From assembly GCF_004208515.1 (NCBI RefSeq), contig NZ_SGIM01000001.1, forward strand, positions 248,001-312,000: DNA of 64,000 nucleotides, read 5' to 3'. How positions within the stretch are numbered: position 1 is the stretch's first letter; every line of letters begins with the position of its first letter. Shown here piece after piece: positions 32,109 through 40,398 of the stretch. A model generated the notes under the pieces. The model was not told where the DNA came from. It was given only the letters and a program-made list of their open reading frames with translations, and ran no database searches. The translations under genes were made by a program, and so were the position numbers. This stretch comes from Acinetobacter halotolerans. GTDB taxonomy: Bacteria > Pseudomonadota > Gammaproteobacteria > Pseudomonadales > Moraxellaceae.

Positions 32109-32369
32109 TAGAGCTTGTACAGTTCCAAATATTTCGCCTTTGGCTGATGAAGGAGAATGTTAGAAATTCAATGTTGGGGGGATTTGCTCATATTTGATTG
32201 TGTCGTTTAATTAAGGGATATATCGCCTAGTGATAAACGGATGTTATTTGGCGATGAGTGGTAAGGTCAGTTACAATTTTTTTTATGTGACCTACTTCGC
32301 TCAATTTTAAAACAATAAGAGCATCATCAAAATTGACTTTAAAATCCAAGACGGGTAATGAGAGAAAGC

Positions 32370-32384
32370 TGACATTATTTGTCA
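32370..32384. promoter_or_regulatory. Candidate enhancer site upstream of pilA (PilR-like)
   Basis: TGACA-N5-TGTCA is a perfect inverted repeat, centred about 134 nt upstream of the transcription start predicted from the sigma-54-like promoter. PilR of Pseudomonas recognises TGTC-containing sites upstream of pilA, so this is a reasonable enhancer candidate. The assignment is inferred from position and half-site only. Confidence 0.4.
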
Positions 32385-32483
32385 TTTATCCTCGTAAAAT
32401 GTCCAAACTGCATCAATTGTGAACAGGCGTAATATTGTTTTAAGTCTCTGTTTTTTTAAGTTAAAATTGGCTAAGCTAGGAGC

Positions 32484-32499
32484 TGGCATGAAACATGCT
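32484..32499 (+). promoter_or_regulatory. Sigma-54-like promoter of the first pilin gene
   Basis: TGGCATGAAACATGCT matches TGGCACG-N4-TTGCW at the invariant GG and GC with exact 12-nt spacing; the mismatches are C6 to T and T12 to A. The predicted start is near 32511, 44 nt before the pilA ATG. PilSR/sigma-54 control of pilA is established in Pseudomonas, and Acinetobacter has PilSR homologs. Confidence 0.65.
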
Positions 32500-32554
32500 G
32501 AATACAAAGTAGCTGAATAAAGCTTATAAAAAATTTATACATTGGAGAAATGTT

Positions 32555-33091
32555 ATGAACACAATGCAAAAGGGTTTTACCTTAATTGAATTAATGATCG
32601 TTGTTGCGATCATCGGTATTTTGGCGGCAGTCGCTATTCCTGCTTACCAAGACTATACAGTGCGCGCGAAAATCTCGGAAGTGATTACTGCTGGTGCTGC
32701 AGCTAAATCAGCCATTTCTGAAGGCTTTCAAACTAATGGTATGGTTGGTGTAGATTCTGCTGCAACTGCAGTTTCTAAAGGTTCAACTACTGTTGCAGTA
32801 AGTAAATATTTACAAATGATTGAAGCTGCTCCTACTACTGGTATTATTACCCTTACAACGACAGCTGATACTAGTTTGCCATCAGATGCTCAAACTAAGA
32901 CTATTGTAATGGCTCCTTATATTTCAGCTGCTGGTACTCCTACTGCTTTGACAAACGGTCTTGAAGGTTCAGTGCAATGGGCTTGTGGAACAACAACGAT
33001 TACTCAAGCAACAGCTCGTACAAACGCTACAATTGCTGGTACAGCAACAGGTACTTTACCTGCTAAATTTGCGCCATCAGAATGTCGCTAA
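32555..33091 (+). CDS. pilA: Type IV major-type pilin, first of two tandem copies
   Basis: 178 residues. The 7-residue leader ends with Gly before [27 protein letters not shown], so the prepilin peptidase site, Phe+1 and Glu+5 are all canonical. The globular domain is Thr/Ala/Ser rich. Two cysteines (C144 and C177) would close a C-terminal disulfide loop ending PSECR. There is no C-terminal serine, unlike pilins glycosylated at that position in A. baumannii. The ribosome-binding site is GGAG. A terminator separates it from the second pilin. Could be PilA or ComP in function. Confidence 0.93.
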   Translation: MNTMQKGFTLIELMIVVAIIGILAAVAIPAYQDYTVRAKISEVITAGAAAKSAISEGFQTNGMVGVDSAATAVSKGSTTVAVSKYLQMIEAAPTTGIITLTTTADTSLPSDAQTKTIVMAPYISAAGTPTALTNGLEGSVQWACGTTTITQATARTNATIAGTATGTLPAKFAPSECR

Positions 33092-33109
33092 TTTCTGATT
33101 GACATGTAG

Positions 33110-33138
33110 AAAAGAGAGTGCTTATGCACTCTTTTTTA
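33110..33138 (+). terminator. Terminator between the two pilin genes
   Basis: Stem AGAGTGC / GCACTCT with a TTAT loop, followed by TTTTTAT, 24 nt after the first pilin stop. It makes the two pilins separate transcription units. Confidence 0.85.
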
Positions 33139-33225
33139 TGTTTGAATACTACAAAAAATGTCATAATTCGCCATAACTTGTTTTGTGTTAATAACTAATT
33201 GACTGATTTTATTTGATTTAATATT

Positions 33226-33241
33226 TGGCATGTTTCTTGAT
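33226..33241 (+). promoter_or_regulatory. Sigma-54-like promoter of the second pilin gene
   Basis: TGGCATGTTTCTTGAT keeps the -24 GG and the spacing but has GA in place of GC at -12, so it should be weaker than the promoter of the first pilin. Predicted start near 33253, 21 nt before the ATG. A TGTCA half-site lies at 33159-33163. Confidence 0.45.
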
Positions 33242-33273
33242 ATATGTAATATATATGCTCAAGGAATAGCACA

Positions 33274-33786
33274 ATGAAAAAGAGTCAGGGTTTTACTTTA
33301 ATAGAGTTAATGATCGTTGTAGCGATTATCGGTGTTTTAGCGGCAGTCGCTATTCCAGCGTATCAATATCAAGCGACACGAGCGAAAGTAAGCGAGGCAT
33401 TAGTGATCGCAAGTGCAACTAAAACATTGGTTAGTGAAGCTTATTTGGTGGGTGGTGTAGCAACTGTGGCTAGCACTGCAGCGAATTACAATACAATTCC
33501 TGCCGTTAGTAAACAAACTCAATATGTGTCAAACATTCAAGTTTCTAATGATGGTGTGATTACATTGACTTTAACTAATAATACCAATGCGGGGCTTATA
33601 AGTGATGTTTTGGGAAAAACTTTGGTTTTAACACCGAATATAGATAAAGCAAAACTGACAGGAACATCAGAAGGTAGTATTGATTGGGCATGTGCAACGA
33701 CAACTTCTACGAATGCAGTGGCAAAAGGCTTGGTTGCAGATTTAGGGACATTGCCAGCAGAATATGCGCCGTCAGAATGTCGTTAG
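33274..33786 (+). CDS. Type IV pilin, second tandem copy
   Basis: 170 residues. The leader is 6 residues (MKKSQG) before [27 protein letters not shown]. Mature protein has two cysteines (C140, C169) and the same C-terminal PSECR as the first pilin, but the central region differs almost completely. AAGGA precedes the ATG. Either pilin could be the fibre subunit and the other the competence pilin ComP. The weaker -12 element suggests lower expression. Confidence 0.92.
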   Translation: MKKSQGFTLIELMIVVAIIGVLAAVAIPAYQYQATRAKVSEALVIASATKTLVSEAYLVGGVATVASTAANYNTIPAVSKQTQYVSNIQVSNDGVITLTLTNNTNAGLISDVLGKTLVLTPNIDKAKLTGTSEGSIDWACATTTSTNAVAKGLVADLGTLPAEYAPSECR

Positions 33787-33852
33787 GTGTTACTTTAATT
33801 ATATTTTTTCATGGGTTGAATCATTAAAAGTGTTTAGTCGCTTATATTTTTT

Positions 33853-34599
33853 ATGTGGTTGAAAATGTCAAAACGCTTAAAATTTTTTCTAAGTCACTTA
33901 TCTATTTCAGCAATTATTGCTTTAATCGTCGTAGGGCTTGTTTTCTTTGTTTGGTATCCAGCGTCACTTTCTAAAGCCGTTGGGGTAACTGATATTTTTC
34001 TGATGTTACTGATTATAGATGTGATTTTAGGACCTGTATTGGGGTGGATCGTCTATAAAGAAGGAAAAAAAACCTTAAAAATGGATTTAAGTATTATTAT
34101 TCTGCTTCAACTCTCGGCTTTGTTTTACGGAATCTACAGTATCGGTCAAGGTAGACCAGTGTGGCTGGCTTATAATGTTGATCGTTTTGAAGTTGTTAGA
34201 AATAATGAAATTATTAATGATAATATTGCGAAGGCGCTGTCACAGTATCGTAAGTCATCATGGTTTAAACCTCAGTTTGTTGGCGTTGCTTTTGCAAAAG
34301 ACAATAGCGTTCGTAACGATGAAATGTTCCAAGAACTATTTTCTGGTATTTCTATTGCACAAAAACCAGAACGTTATATACCGTTGATCGAGGTAAAAAC
34401 ACAAATCCAACAACGTTCTCAAGATCTGAAACTCCTCAAACAATTCAACGACCCACAAGCTGTACAGAAAATTTTAGCCAAATACCCACAAGCCAATGCT
34501 TTCGTGCCACTCAAAGCCACAGCAGTCGATATGACAGTTCTTATCAATAAAGAAACCAGTGAAGTAGTAAAAATCGTTGATTTACGTCCATGGAAATAA
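33853..34599 (+). CDS. tfpZ: TfpX/TfpZ-type pilin accessory membrane protein
   Basis: 248 residues. Three hydrophobic segments in the N-terminal 95 residues (about 13-35, 43-63, 76-95) are followed by a soluble domain. GVTDIFLMLLIIDVILGPVL is typical of TfpZ-like proteins, which are encoded next to pilins and assist their assembly or surface display in Acinetobacter and Pseudomonas. An alternative start at 33865 (MSKRLK) is equally possible. It sits between the pilins and the pilin glycosyltransferase. Confidence 0.8.
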   Translation: MWLKMSKRLKFFLSHLSISAIIALIVVGLVFFVWYPASLSKAVGVTDIFLMLLIIDVILGPVLGWIVYKEGKKTLKMDLSIIILLQLSALFYGIYSIGQGRPVWLAYNVDRFEVVRNNEIINDNIAKALSQYRKSSWFKPQFVGVAFAKDNSVRNDEMFQELFSGISIAQKPERYIPLIEVKTQIQQRSQDLKLLKQFNDPQAVQKILAKYPQANAFVPLKATAVDMTVLINKETSEVVKIVDLRPWK

Positions 34600-34708
34600 T
34601 TGAAAAGGGCACTCCTATTGAGTTCATTGATCAAACGATGTGGGGAGACTTGATCATTCTCCTTGATTAAAAAATGTAGTTTTTAATGCTGAATTGAGAT
34701 CAGTAAAT

Positions 34709-34741
34709 GGCTTCGTTATATACTACTGCGAAGCCTTATTT
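34709..34741 (+). terminator. Terminator between tfpZ and the oligosaccharyltransferase
   Basis: Stem GGCTTCG / CGAAGCC with a 13-nt loop, then TTATTTTTA, ending 13 nt before the ATG of the next gene. It ends the tfpZ transcript or attenuates read-through, and argues against the upstream in-frame start at 34694 for the glycosyltransferase gene. Confidence 0.65.
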
Positions 34742-34753
34742 TTATTTAACCTT

Positions 34754-36391
34754 ATGCAAGCTCTCTGTTTTCTTCTCGCCAGTGTTCTACTTGGCTTTGC
34801 GTGGCTCTCGCCATTCCATACTTACCCATGGGTGACTTTTTCGAGCGATCTCGCTGGTTTTGCTGCGGGTATTGCGCTCTTTACGCTGGCCTTAAATAAA
34901 AATATAAAAGTGCCTAAAGCGCAGTTATGGATGCTGCCTATCGTTGTGATTCCAATATTACAATGGAGTTTCGGCTTAATTGGAGATCTGAGTGTTGCGT
35001 TACTGAGTTCATTTTACCTATTTACGTTTTGGTTAATGATTTTGCTCGGTTTTAACCTGTCGCTACAGCAACCAAACCGCCGTGAACAGTTGATGCAAGG
35101 GTTTAGTTATCTCGTGCTTGCAACGGCTCTAATCACCAGTTTAATGGCAATCATGCAATGGTTGAAATTGGAGTCTCATTTCAGCTTTATTAATCAATTG
35201 AGAGGCAATAGACCTTTTGCCAATTTCGGGCAACCAAACAATATGGCGACCTTTTTGATCGTGGGATTGTTTGGGGGGCTTTATCTGTATGAAAAACAAA
35301 AAGCAGCCTTATGGTTGCTGATACCATCGAGTTTCTTAATTTTATTTGCGATTAGTTTAAGTCAGTCTAGAACGTCGTGGATGGTACTGATTTTTGTTTT
35401 CATTTATTGGATCTATAAACAATATAGAAATAGCCCGCGTCTGAATTTTCCTAAACTGATTTTCTGGTGTGCAACTTTTGTATTGATGTCAGGTTACCTT
35501 TTACCGCTGTTGACGCAATGGATCGCAGTGGAACAGCTTACCGAAGTGGCCAAGACTGCCTCTATTGTTGATCGGGCGAGCCGAGGACATGAGCGTTTAG
35601 GAATGTGGATGCAAATCCTTCATGCGATCGCAGAACAGCCATGGTGGGGCTATGGATGGAATCAAACCAGTGTGGCAGTGGTGGAGAGTCTTCAGTTCAA
35701 TACGGTACAGGTTTGGTTTAATAGCTCGCATAATATTTTGTTGGACTTACTGGTCTGGAATGGCATTCCACTTGGACTCTTGATCATTGGTTATATTGGA
35801 CTGTGGTTGTTTTGGTTAAATCAACGAAGCAAAGAGACCGTTTCGATTATTGCGATGTTGATGGTCGTTGCGATTCTGATTCATGCCATGCTTGAGTTTC
35901 CGCAACGTTATGCTTATTTCTTATTGCCATTGGGCTTCTTATTGGGTCTGATTCAGTCGCAAACACCGAATTTAAAAGGCATCGAAATACATAAGAATAT
36001 TATTCGCTGTGTCTGGGGGTTGAGTCTTATTGTGCTTCTGCTTATTTGGCGGGACTATAAGCTCTATCAAGATAATAGCCGTTTGGCTTTTGCGAAAAAG
36101 CCACCGACTGCTCGTATTTTGGGTAGTTCAGAAATTCTATTATTAACTCAGTTTGAGTGGCGTCTCAATTGGATTGCACTATCACCCGATACAGTGATGT
36201 CTGAGCATGAGTTAATGATGATCGGAAAAATGGTGAAGAATAAAGCAACCCCGTTTAATCTGAAAAAATATGCACAGCTGCTGGCATATAATGGTAGAGA
36301 GGCTGAAGCACAGCAATATATTGAGATTTGGAATCGGCTTTATAAAAAGCAACTGACTTTAGAGCAGGTGCTCGGTCAGTCCAAAAAGTAA
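34754..36391 (+). CDS. tfpO: PglL/TfpO-type pilin O-oligosaccharyltransferase
   Basis: 545 residues from the ATG at 34754. Polytopic membrane enzyme with about 12 helices and a Wzy_C-type periplasmic loop. GNRPFANFGQPNNMATFL (about residues 155-172) is the PglL hallmark. The catalytic His candidate is in NSSHNILLDLLVWNGIPLG near residue 330. It transfers a lipid-linked glycan onto serine or threonine of pilins. The pilins here lack the C-terminal serine used by TfpO in A. baumannii, so the internal-serine type known for ComP in A. baylyi is likelier. Position beside pilA and bfr matches the Acinetobacter locus. The subtype is inferred. Confidence 0.87.
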   Translation: MQALCFLLASVLLGFAWLSPFHTYPWVTFSSDLAGFAAGIALFTLALNKNIKVPKAQLWMLPIVVIPILQWSFGLIGDLSVALLSSFYLFTFWLMILLGFNLSLQQPNRREQLMQGFSYLVLATALITSLMAIMQWLKLESHFSFINQLRGNRPFANFGQPNNMATFLIVGLFGGLYLYEKQKAALWLLIPSSFLILFAISLSQSRTSWMVLIFVFIYWIYKQYRNSPRLNFPKLIFWCATFVLMSGYLLPLLTQWIAVEQLTEVAKTASIVDRASRGHERLGMWMQILHAIAEQPWWGYGWNQTSVAVVESLQFNTVQVWFNSSHNILLDLLVWNGIPLGLLIIGYIGLWLFWLNQRSKETVSIIAMLMVVAILIHAMLEFPQRYAYFLLPLGFLLGLIQSQTPNLKGIEIHKNIIRCVWGLSLIVLLLIWRDYKLYQDNSRLAFAKKPPTARILGSSEILLLTQFEWRLNWIALSPDTVMSEHELMMIGKMVKNKATPFNLKKYAQLLAYNGREAEAQQYIEIWNRLYKKQLTLEQVLGQSKK

Positions 36392-36397
36392 CAGCGA

Positions 36398-36437
36398 TAA
36401 AAAAATCCCTTTCAAATTCTTGAAGGGGATTTTTTTG
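36398..36437. terminator. Bidirectional terminator between tfpO and bfr
   Basis: Long stem of ATCCCTTTCAA with its near-complement around ATTC, flanked by an A run on the left and a T run on the right, so it works for both converging transcripts. Confidence 0.9.
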
Positions 36438-36441
36438 TTTC

Positions 36442-36906
36442 TTAAATTTGACTTTGAATATAGTTTTCGATGCCAACTTTTTCGACTAAATCAAGTTGAG
36501 TATCGAGCCAGTCTAGATATTCTTCTTCTTTCTCTAAGATTTCTTGGACTAAATCGCGTGTCACATAATCCTGTTCAACTTCAGCAAGCTCAACTGCTTG
36601 CTGAATCGTCGCGATATTTTCTTTAACTTTGCGAATATCACAATTCAACACTTCTTCGGTGTGCTGACCGATATACAATTTGCCGAGATGCTGTAAGTTG
36701 GGCAAACCTTCTAAAAATAAAACACGTTCAATGATTTTATCGGCATGTTTCATTTGGCGAATAGATTCTTTGTATTCTGCTGAACCGAGCTGTTCGATGC
36801 CCCAATCATTAAACATACGAGAATGTAAAAAATATTGGTTAATTGCAGTTAAATGATGATAAAGCACCTGATTCAGCTGATTGATCACTTCACGATTGCC
36901 TTTCAT
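36442..36906 (-). CDS. bfr: Bacterioferritin, heme-binding subunit with degenerate ferroxidase centre
   Basis: 154 residues from the ATG at 36906 (GGAG upstream); an in-frame TTG 24 nt earlier is rejected. It is a ferritin-like 24-mer subunit for iron storage. Aligned without gaps to E. coli Bfr as I remember it, Met52 (heme ligand), His54 and Glu127 are kept, but E18 is His, E51 is Gln, E94 is Val and H130 is Tyr. The di-iron ferroxidase site is therefore absent. Such heme-only subunits pair with a ferroxidase-competent partner in Neisseria and Pseudomonas; no partner is in this window. Confidence 0.93.
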   Translation of the reverse strand: MKGNREVINQLNQVLYHHLTAINQYFLHSRMFNDWGIEQLGSAEYKESIRQMKHADKIIERVLFLEGLPNLQHLGKLYIGQHTEEVLNCDIRKVKENIATIQQAVELAEVEQDYVTRDLVQEILEKEEEYLDWLDTQLDLVEKVGIENYIQSQI

Positions 36907-37101
36907 TGCGCTTGCTCCATAAAACACCAAGTTGATGCCCTAACAACTAAGGCAATTTATATGATTTTAATCAACAAAGAGGGTTATGGCGAGTAATTTA
37001 TAGAACGGCAAATGAAAATCACAATCATGAGGAGTTCGGCGCTCAGAGGGGTGGTGATAGCGACCTAAGAAAATGGAAGTCTTGCAAGAACATTATTTTT
37101 A

Positions 37102-37153
37102 TAAAAAAACCGCTTAGATGAAGAGGGGTTAAGGTTCGACAAGAAGCGGTGGA
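37102..37153 (-). terminator. Terminator of bfd
   Basis: On the minus strand ACCGCTT pairs with AAGCGGT across a long loop and runs directly into TTTTTTTAT, about 45 nt after the bfd stop. The 290-nt gap between bfr and bfd otherwise shows nothing recognisable. Confidence 0.65.
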
Positions 37154-37197
37154 GTCGTAAACACGAATAAAATTTGGTTTATAAAAAATTAAATAAA

Positions 37198-37392
37198 TCA
37201 GGCTGCAACAGATATGCGTGCTGCGATTTCAGCGAGTTCTTCACTGATAATAGCTCGGGCTTCAGGAGCACAACGTCCACAGCAGGTTCCTAAGCCAAGT
37301 TGTTCACGGATTTCACGATAGCTCTCTGTACCGTTGGCAACGGCATCTTTGATATCTTGATCGGTGATTCCACGACATAAACAGACATACAT
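37198..37392 (-). CDS. bfd: Bacterioferritin-associated ferredoxin
   Basis: 64 residues. [2Fe-2S] protein that docks on bacterioferritin and reduces its core iron through the heme for release. The cysteine pattern is MYVCLC at the N-terminus and TCCGRCAPEAR in the middle, giving the C-x-C and C-x2-C ligands of the family. A strong Fur-box-like sequence lies just upstream, consistent with induction under iron limitation. Confidence 0.95.
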   Translation of the reverse strand: MYVCLCRGITDQDIKDAVANGTESYREIREQLGLGTCCGRCAPEARAIISEELAEIAARISVAA

Positions 37393-37418
37393 GGCAGACT
37401 ATTCACAAATATAAATGC

Positions 37419-37447
37419 GATAATTGATATTATTGATAATTGTTATC
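37419..37447 (-). promoter_or_regulatory. Fur box upstream of bfd
   Basis: The stretch carries GATAAT-type hexamers in tandem and inverted orientation (GATAATTGATATTATTGATA, then ATTGTTATC), closely matching the 19-bp GATAATGATAATCATTATC consensus and its overlapping 6-mer arrays. It lies 27-55 nt before the bfd ATG, where it would cover a promoter. Confidence 0.8.
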
Positions 37448-37502
37448 GTTTGTCAATGAATTTCATTCGAATAGCAGATAGATTCTTATTGGGAATTTGA
37501 AT

Positions 37503-37529
37503 AAAAAAACACCACCTTATCGGCAGTGT
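37503..37529 (-). terminator. Terminator of the ridA (spoT operon) transcript
   Basis: On the minus strand ACACTGCC pairs with GGTGGTGT (two G-U pairs) around GATAA, followed by a long T run. Confidence 0.8.
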
Positions 37530-37571
37530 CTATGTTTTTCATTTATATTATTGAAAAATATGAGTTAAAAA

Positions 37572-37952
37572 TTATGGAATAATGACAATACCATCCATTT
37601 CCACCAGTGCATTTTTAGGTAAGCTTGCAACGCCAAGTGCGGCACGTGCAGGGTAGGGCTGAGCGAAGTATTCACCCATAATCTGATTGACCAGTTGGAA
37701 GTGAGACAGGTCGGTGAGGAAAATGTTGAGTTTGGCGATGTCCGCTAAGCTACCACCAGCAGCAGTACATACTGCTTTTAGATTGTCAAAAACCCGACGA
37801 ATCTGAGCCTCAATGCCATCCACGAGTTCCATACTGTATGGGTCTAAGCCAATTTGACCTGAAAGATAGAGCGTATTGCCAACAAGAATTGCTTGAGAAT
37901 ATGTTCCGATCGCAGCAGGGGCGTGTTCAGTATGAATAACTTGACGTGACAT
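37572..37952 (-). CDS. ridA: RidA family reactive intermediate deaminase
   Basis: 126 residues (YjgF/YER057c/UK114 family). Trimeric enzyme hydrolysing reactive enamine/imine intermediates such as 2-aminoacrylate from PLP enzymes. Typical features are [20 protein letters not shown] near the N-terminus, the catalytic Arg in [13 protein letters not shown] and the C-terminal EMDGIVII. It lies downstream of spoT on the same strand, the usual gmk-rpoZ-spoT-ridA order. Confidence 0.94.
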   Translation of the reverse strand: MSRQVIHTEHAPAAIGTYSQAILVGNTLYLSGQIGLDPYSMELVDGIEAQIRRVFDNLKAVCTAAGGSLADIAKLNIFLTDLSHFQLVNQIMGEYFAQPYPARAALGVASLPKNALVEMDGIVIIP

Positions 37953-38055
37953 TAAGCTCTCCTATGTCATTATTTTCTATCTTAAGCAAAGCGACTTTAA
38001 CACAAAAGCATAGCTGCGAAACGACTGAGTACTGCCGAGTCGTTTTCAGATGGTT

Positions 38056-40164
38056 TTAAACCACTTTAGCGACTTCTGGCTGGACGATCGGTATATTTAA
38101 GCGTTCAATGCGCGGGAAATTCAGATGCATACGCAAGTCACGAATAATTTGTGCAAGTTGTTTTCGATTGTTCACCACGATATTGACGTAGGTCTTTTGA
38201 TCTTGTGAATGAACCATTTCAACCCCAGTCTTTGCTTTACGACATTGGTAGATCAGATCAGAAATTTGTTCATCGTTCATGGCCATATGAATACATAAAT
38301 AAGCACTAAAGCGAACATCATCTATTTCTTCTGATTGCCAATATAAAGGCATGATATTTTCAGGGTGTAAATGTTGTTCGTGCAATAAATTACGGCAGCG
38401 GGAACGGTGCACGATCAAACCGCGACGTGATAAATGTCCTTGAATCGGATCCCCTAATACGGGATTGCAACAATGGGCATATTTAACATCGACGCCTTCG
38501 GTACCTAGAATTAAACGATCAGATCCTTCATGGACATGGGTGTGATGATCTTGAGCAAATAGATGATTTGCCACCAATTGAGGAAGTAAGTCACCGACAG
38601 CGATCTGTTCAAATAAGGTATCTTTGCTGCTTAAGTGTCGCCACTCTAAAACATTGATCCAATCGCTCTGGGAAAGATCGTTGATAGAGCGATGGAATAG
38701 TTTTAAAGCTCGATTTAGTGCTTGTTGGCCAACTAAACGTTGTTCATCAATATCTTGATCTCTGAGCATATTTTGCAATGCGCGACGTGCTTTTTGTGTG
38801 TTAATGAAGCTTAGCCAATCTGGATTCGGCGTGGCCAATACATCCGTAATGATCTCAACCACCTGACCGCTATACAGTGGAGTGGATAATGGACGAATTT
38901 CACCATCGACTTTGGCACCAACAGCATGGTTACCTAAAAATAAGCTTGCTGAATACGCGAAATCAACTACGGTTGCACCTTGTGGTAGTTCATGAAGCTG
39001 CCCATGAGGGGTATACACCCAGATTTTCTCTTGATGTAGATAGTCCAGTAAATCACTAAAGGTGGTTTTGGCACACTCACTGTCAATTAAGGTGTTCAGG
39101 TTTTGCATAGATGCTTGAATCGCTGATCGACAAGCCTGAGGTGCATTTTCCCCCAATACCACACCAAAACGCGCGGCTTTGCGCATCAATTCAGTTTGAA
39201 TGGTGAGAGAGAGCGTGGTTTTTTCACCTTTTAACTTAATCATTAACGACTGATTACCACCTGGTAAAGGGCGGCGAATATGGTCTCGATATTGTAAGAC
39301 TTGAAAATTATCTTTCAGTGCCGTGACCAGGCGGTCGCAATCCGCAATGCTTTGTAAAACGATTTCAAAGGCGTGGCTATGGCTCAGTTCATTTAAATCA
39401 ATTTCATTTTTTACAAAGTGGCGCAGCAATTCAATATTATTATTTTTCTTTTTAATTCGACCTTTTATCTTATGGTTTTCTAATAAATCGGATAATTTTT
39501 GTTCCCAAATGGTTTGATATTCACAGCGTTTAGGTTTGGTTTCTAATAGTGCGGTTTGTATATCATTGAACATATCAAGGTCAAGATTTTGATAACATAG
39601 ATGTTCTAGGTTATCTGCCATCTCGTTCATGCCCACAAGACGTGCCATAGGTACAAAAATATCAAACGTCTCTTGCGCGATTCGAGCACGTTTGTCTGGG
39701 CGCAACGCGCCTAGCGTGGTCATATTATGATAGCGATCTGCAAGTTTAATAATAATGACACGAGGATCTTGTAAGGTGGCTTGCAGGATTTTTCGGAAAG
39801 ATGCAGCTTTGTTATATTCTTTATCACTGGAGTGGCTAAGTTTGGTGACGCCATCTACGAGTTCAGCGACGACCAAGCCAAATTTTTCTCCAATCTCATC
39901 TTTGCTAAATTCAGTGTCTTCAATCACATCATGTAATAGGGCAGCCATAAGTGTATCTGGATCGAGACGCATATGCGCCAAGATACAACTCACAGCAATA
40001 GGGTGTAAGACATAGGGTTCGCCACTTTTACGGGTAATACCGCTATGTGCTAAATCGGCAAAATCACAGGCAGCAAGCACACGCAGGACGTCGCTATCTT
40101 TAAGATAGGCATCGATAATTACTTTTAACTGTTGCTTGGCTTGGCTGACCTCTTCGCCTGGCAT
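38056..40164 (-). CDS. spoT: SpoT, (p)ppGpp hydrolase with degenerate synthetase domain
   Basis: 702 residues from the ATG at 40164 (AAGGTG upstream); an in-frame start 30 nt earlier has no ribosome-binding site. The HD hydrolase domain is intact: SGEPYVLHPIAVS and MAALLHDVIEDTEF near residues 45-85. The following synthetase region lacks the expected catalytic motifs; where relatives have the conserved PK-x-NGYQSLHT loop this protein reads RRPLPGGNQSLMIKLKG. TGS (VYTPHGQLHELPQGATVVDF), zinc-finger (YAHCCNPVLGDPI) and ACT domains follow. Hydrolase-only SpoT is known from Moraxellaceae, so RelA must make the alarmone. Confidence 0.95.
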   Translation of the reverse strand: MPGEEVSQAKQQLKVIIDAYLKDSDVLRVLAACDFADLAHSGITRKSGEPYVLHPIAVSCILAHMRLDPDTLMAALLHDVIEDTEFSKDEIGEKFGLVVAELVDGVTKLSHSSDKEYNKAASFRKILQATLQDPRVIIIKLADRYHNMTTLGALRPDKRARIAQETFDIFVPMARLVGMNEMADNLEHLCYQNLDLDMFNDIQTALLETKPKRCEYQTIWEQKLSDLLENHKIKGRIKKKNNNIELLRHFVKNEIDLNELSHSHAFEIVLQSIADCDRLVTALKDNFQVLQYRDHIRRPLPGGNQSLMIKLKGEKTTLSLTIQTELMRKAARFGVVLGENAPQACRSAIQASMQNLNTLIDSECAKTTFSDLLDYLHQEKIWVYTPHGQLHELPQGATVVDFAYSASLFLGNHAVGAKVDGEIRPLSTPLYSGQVVEIITDVLATPNPDWLSFINTQKARRALQNMLRDQDIDEQRLVGQQALNRALKLFHRSINDLSQSDWINVLEWRHLSSKDTLFEQIAVGDLLPQLVANHLFAQDHHTHVHEGSDRLILGTEGVDVKYAHCCNPVLGDPIQGHLSRRGLIVHRSRCRNLLHEQHLHPENIMPLYWQSEEIDDVRFSAYLCIHMAMNDEQISDLIYQCRKAKTGVEMVHSQDQKTYVNIVVNNRKQLAQIIRDLRMHLNFPRIERLNIPIVQPEVAKVV

Positions 40165-40344
40165 AGAAAAACACCTTTTATAACATGAATTCAATAATGA
40201 TAACGTCTATGGATATTTGCTTTAGCTTCTAATGAAAAGCATATTGCTAAACTTGTCAATTTGTTCAGGAGAAAAACTCGAAAATTTTTCCAATGAAGGA
40301 TATTGCTTTTATCAATATAGAACAGGACCTATTGACATTTCAAC

Positions 40345-40379
40345 AAACAAAAAAGCCCAGTGTCTTCACAATGGGCTTC
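40345..40379 (-). terminator. Terminator after rpoZ
   Basis: On the minus strand AAGCCCAT pairs with the CTGGGCTT side (one mismatch extended by TG/CA) and a T run follows. It lies between rpoZ and spoT, so spoT either has its own promoter in 40165-40340 or depends on read-through. Confidence 0.8.
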
Positions 40380-40398
40380 TATGCAAAGTAAATTCGAC

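Larger units (their letters stand above)
32109..32554. other. Upstream region of the first pilin gene
   Basis: 446 nt with no gene. It contains the inverted repeat TGACA-TTATT-TGTCA (32370-32384) and a sigma-54-like promoter (32484-32499), listed separately. No clear terminator for the TPM operon is visible here. Confidence 0.6.

Noticed and set aside
34694..34753. Upstream start for the oligosaccharyltransferase
   Set aside because: The added 20 residues would be encoded by a terminator hairpin and are not membrane-like in the family pattern; the ATG at 34754 gives the expected first helix.
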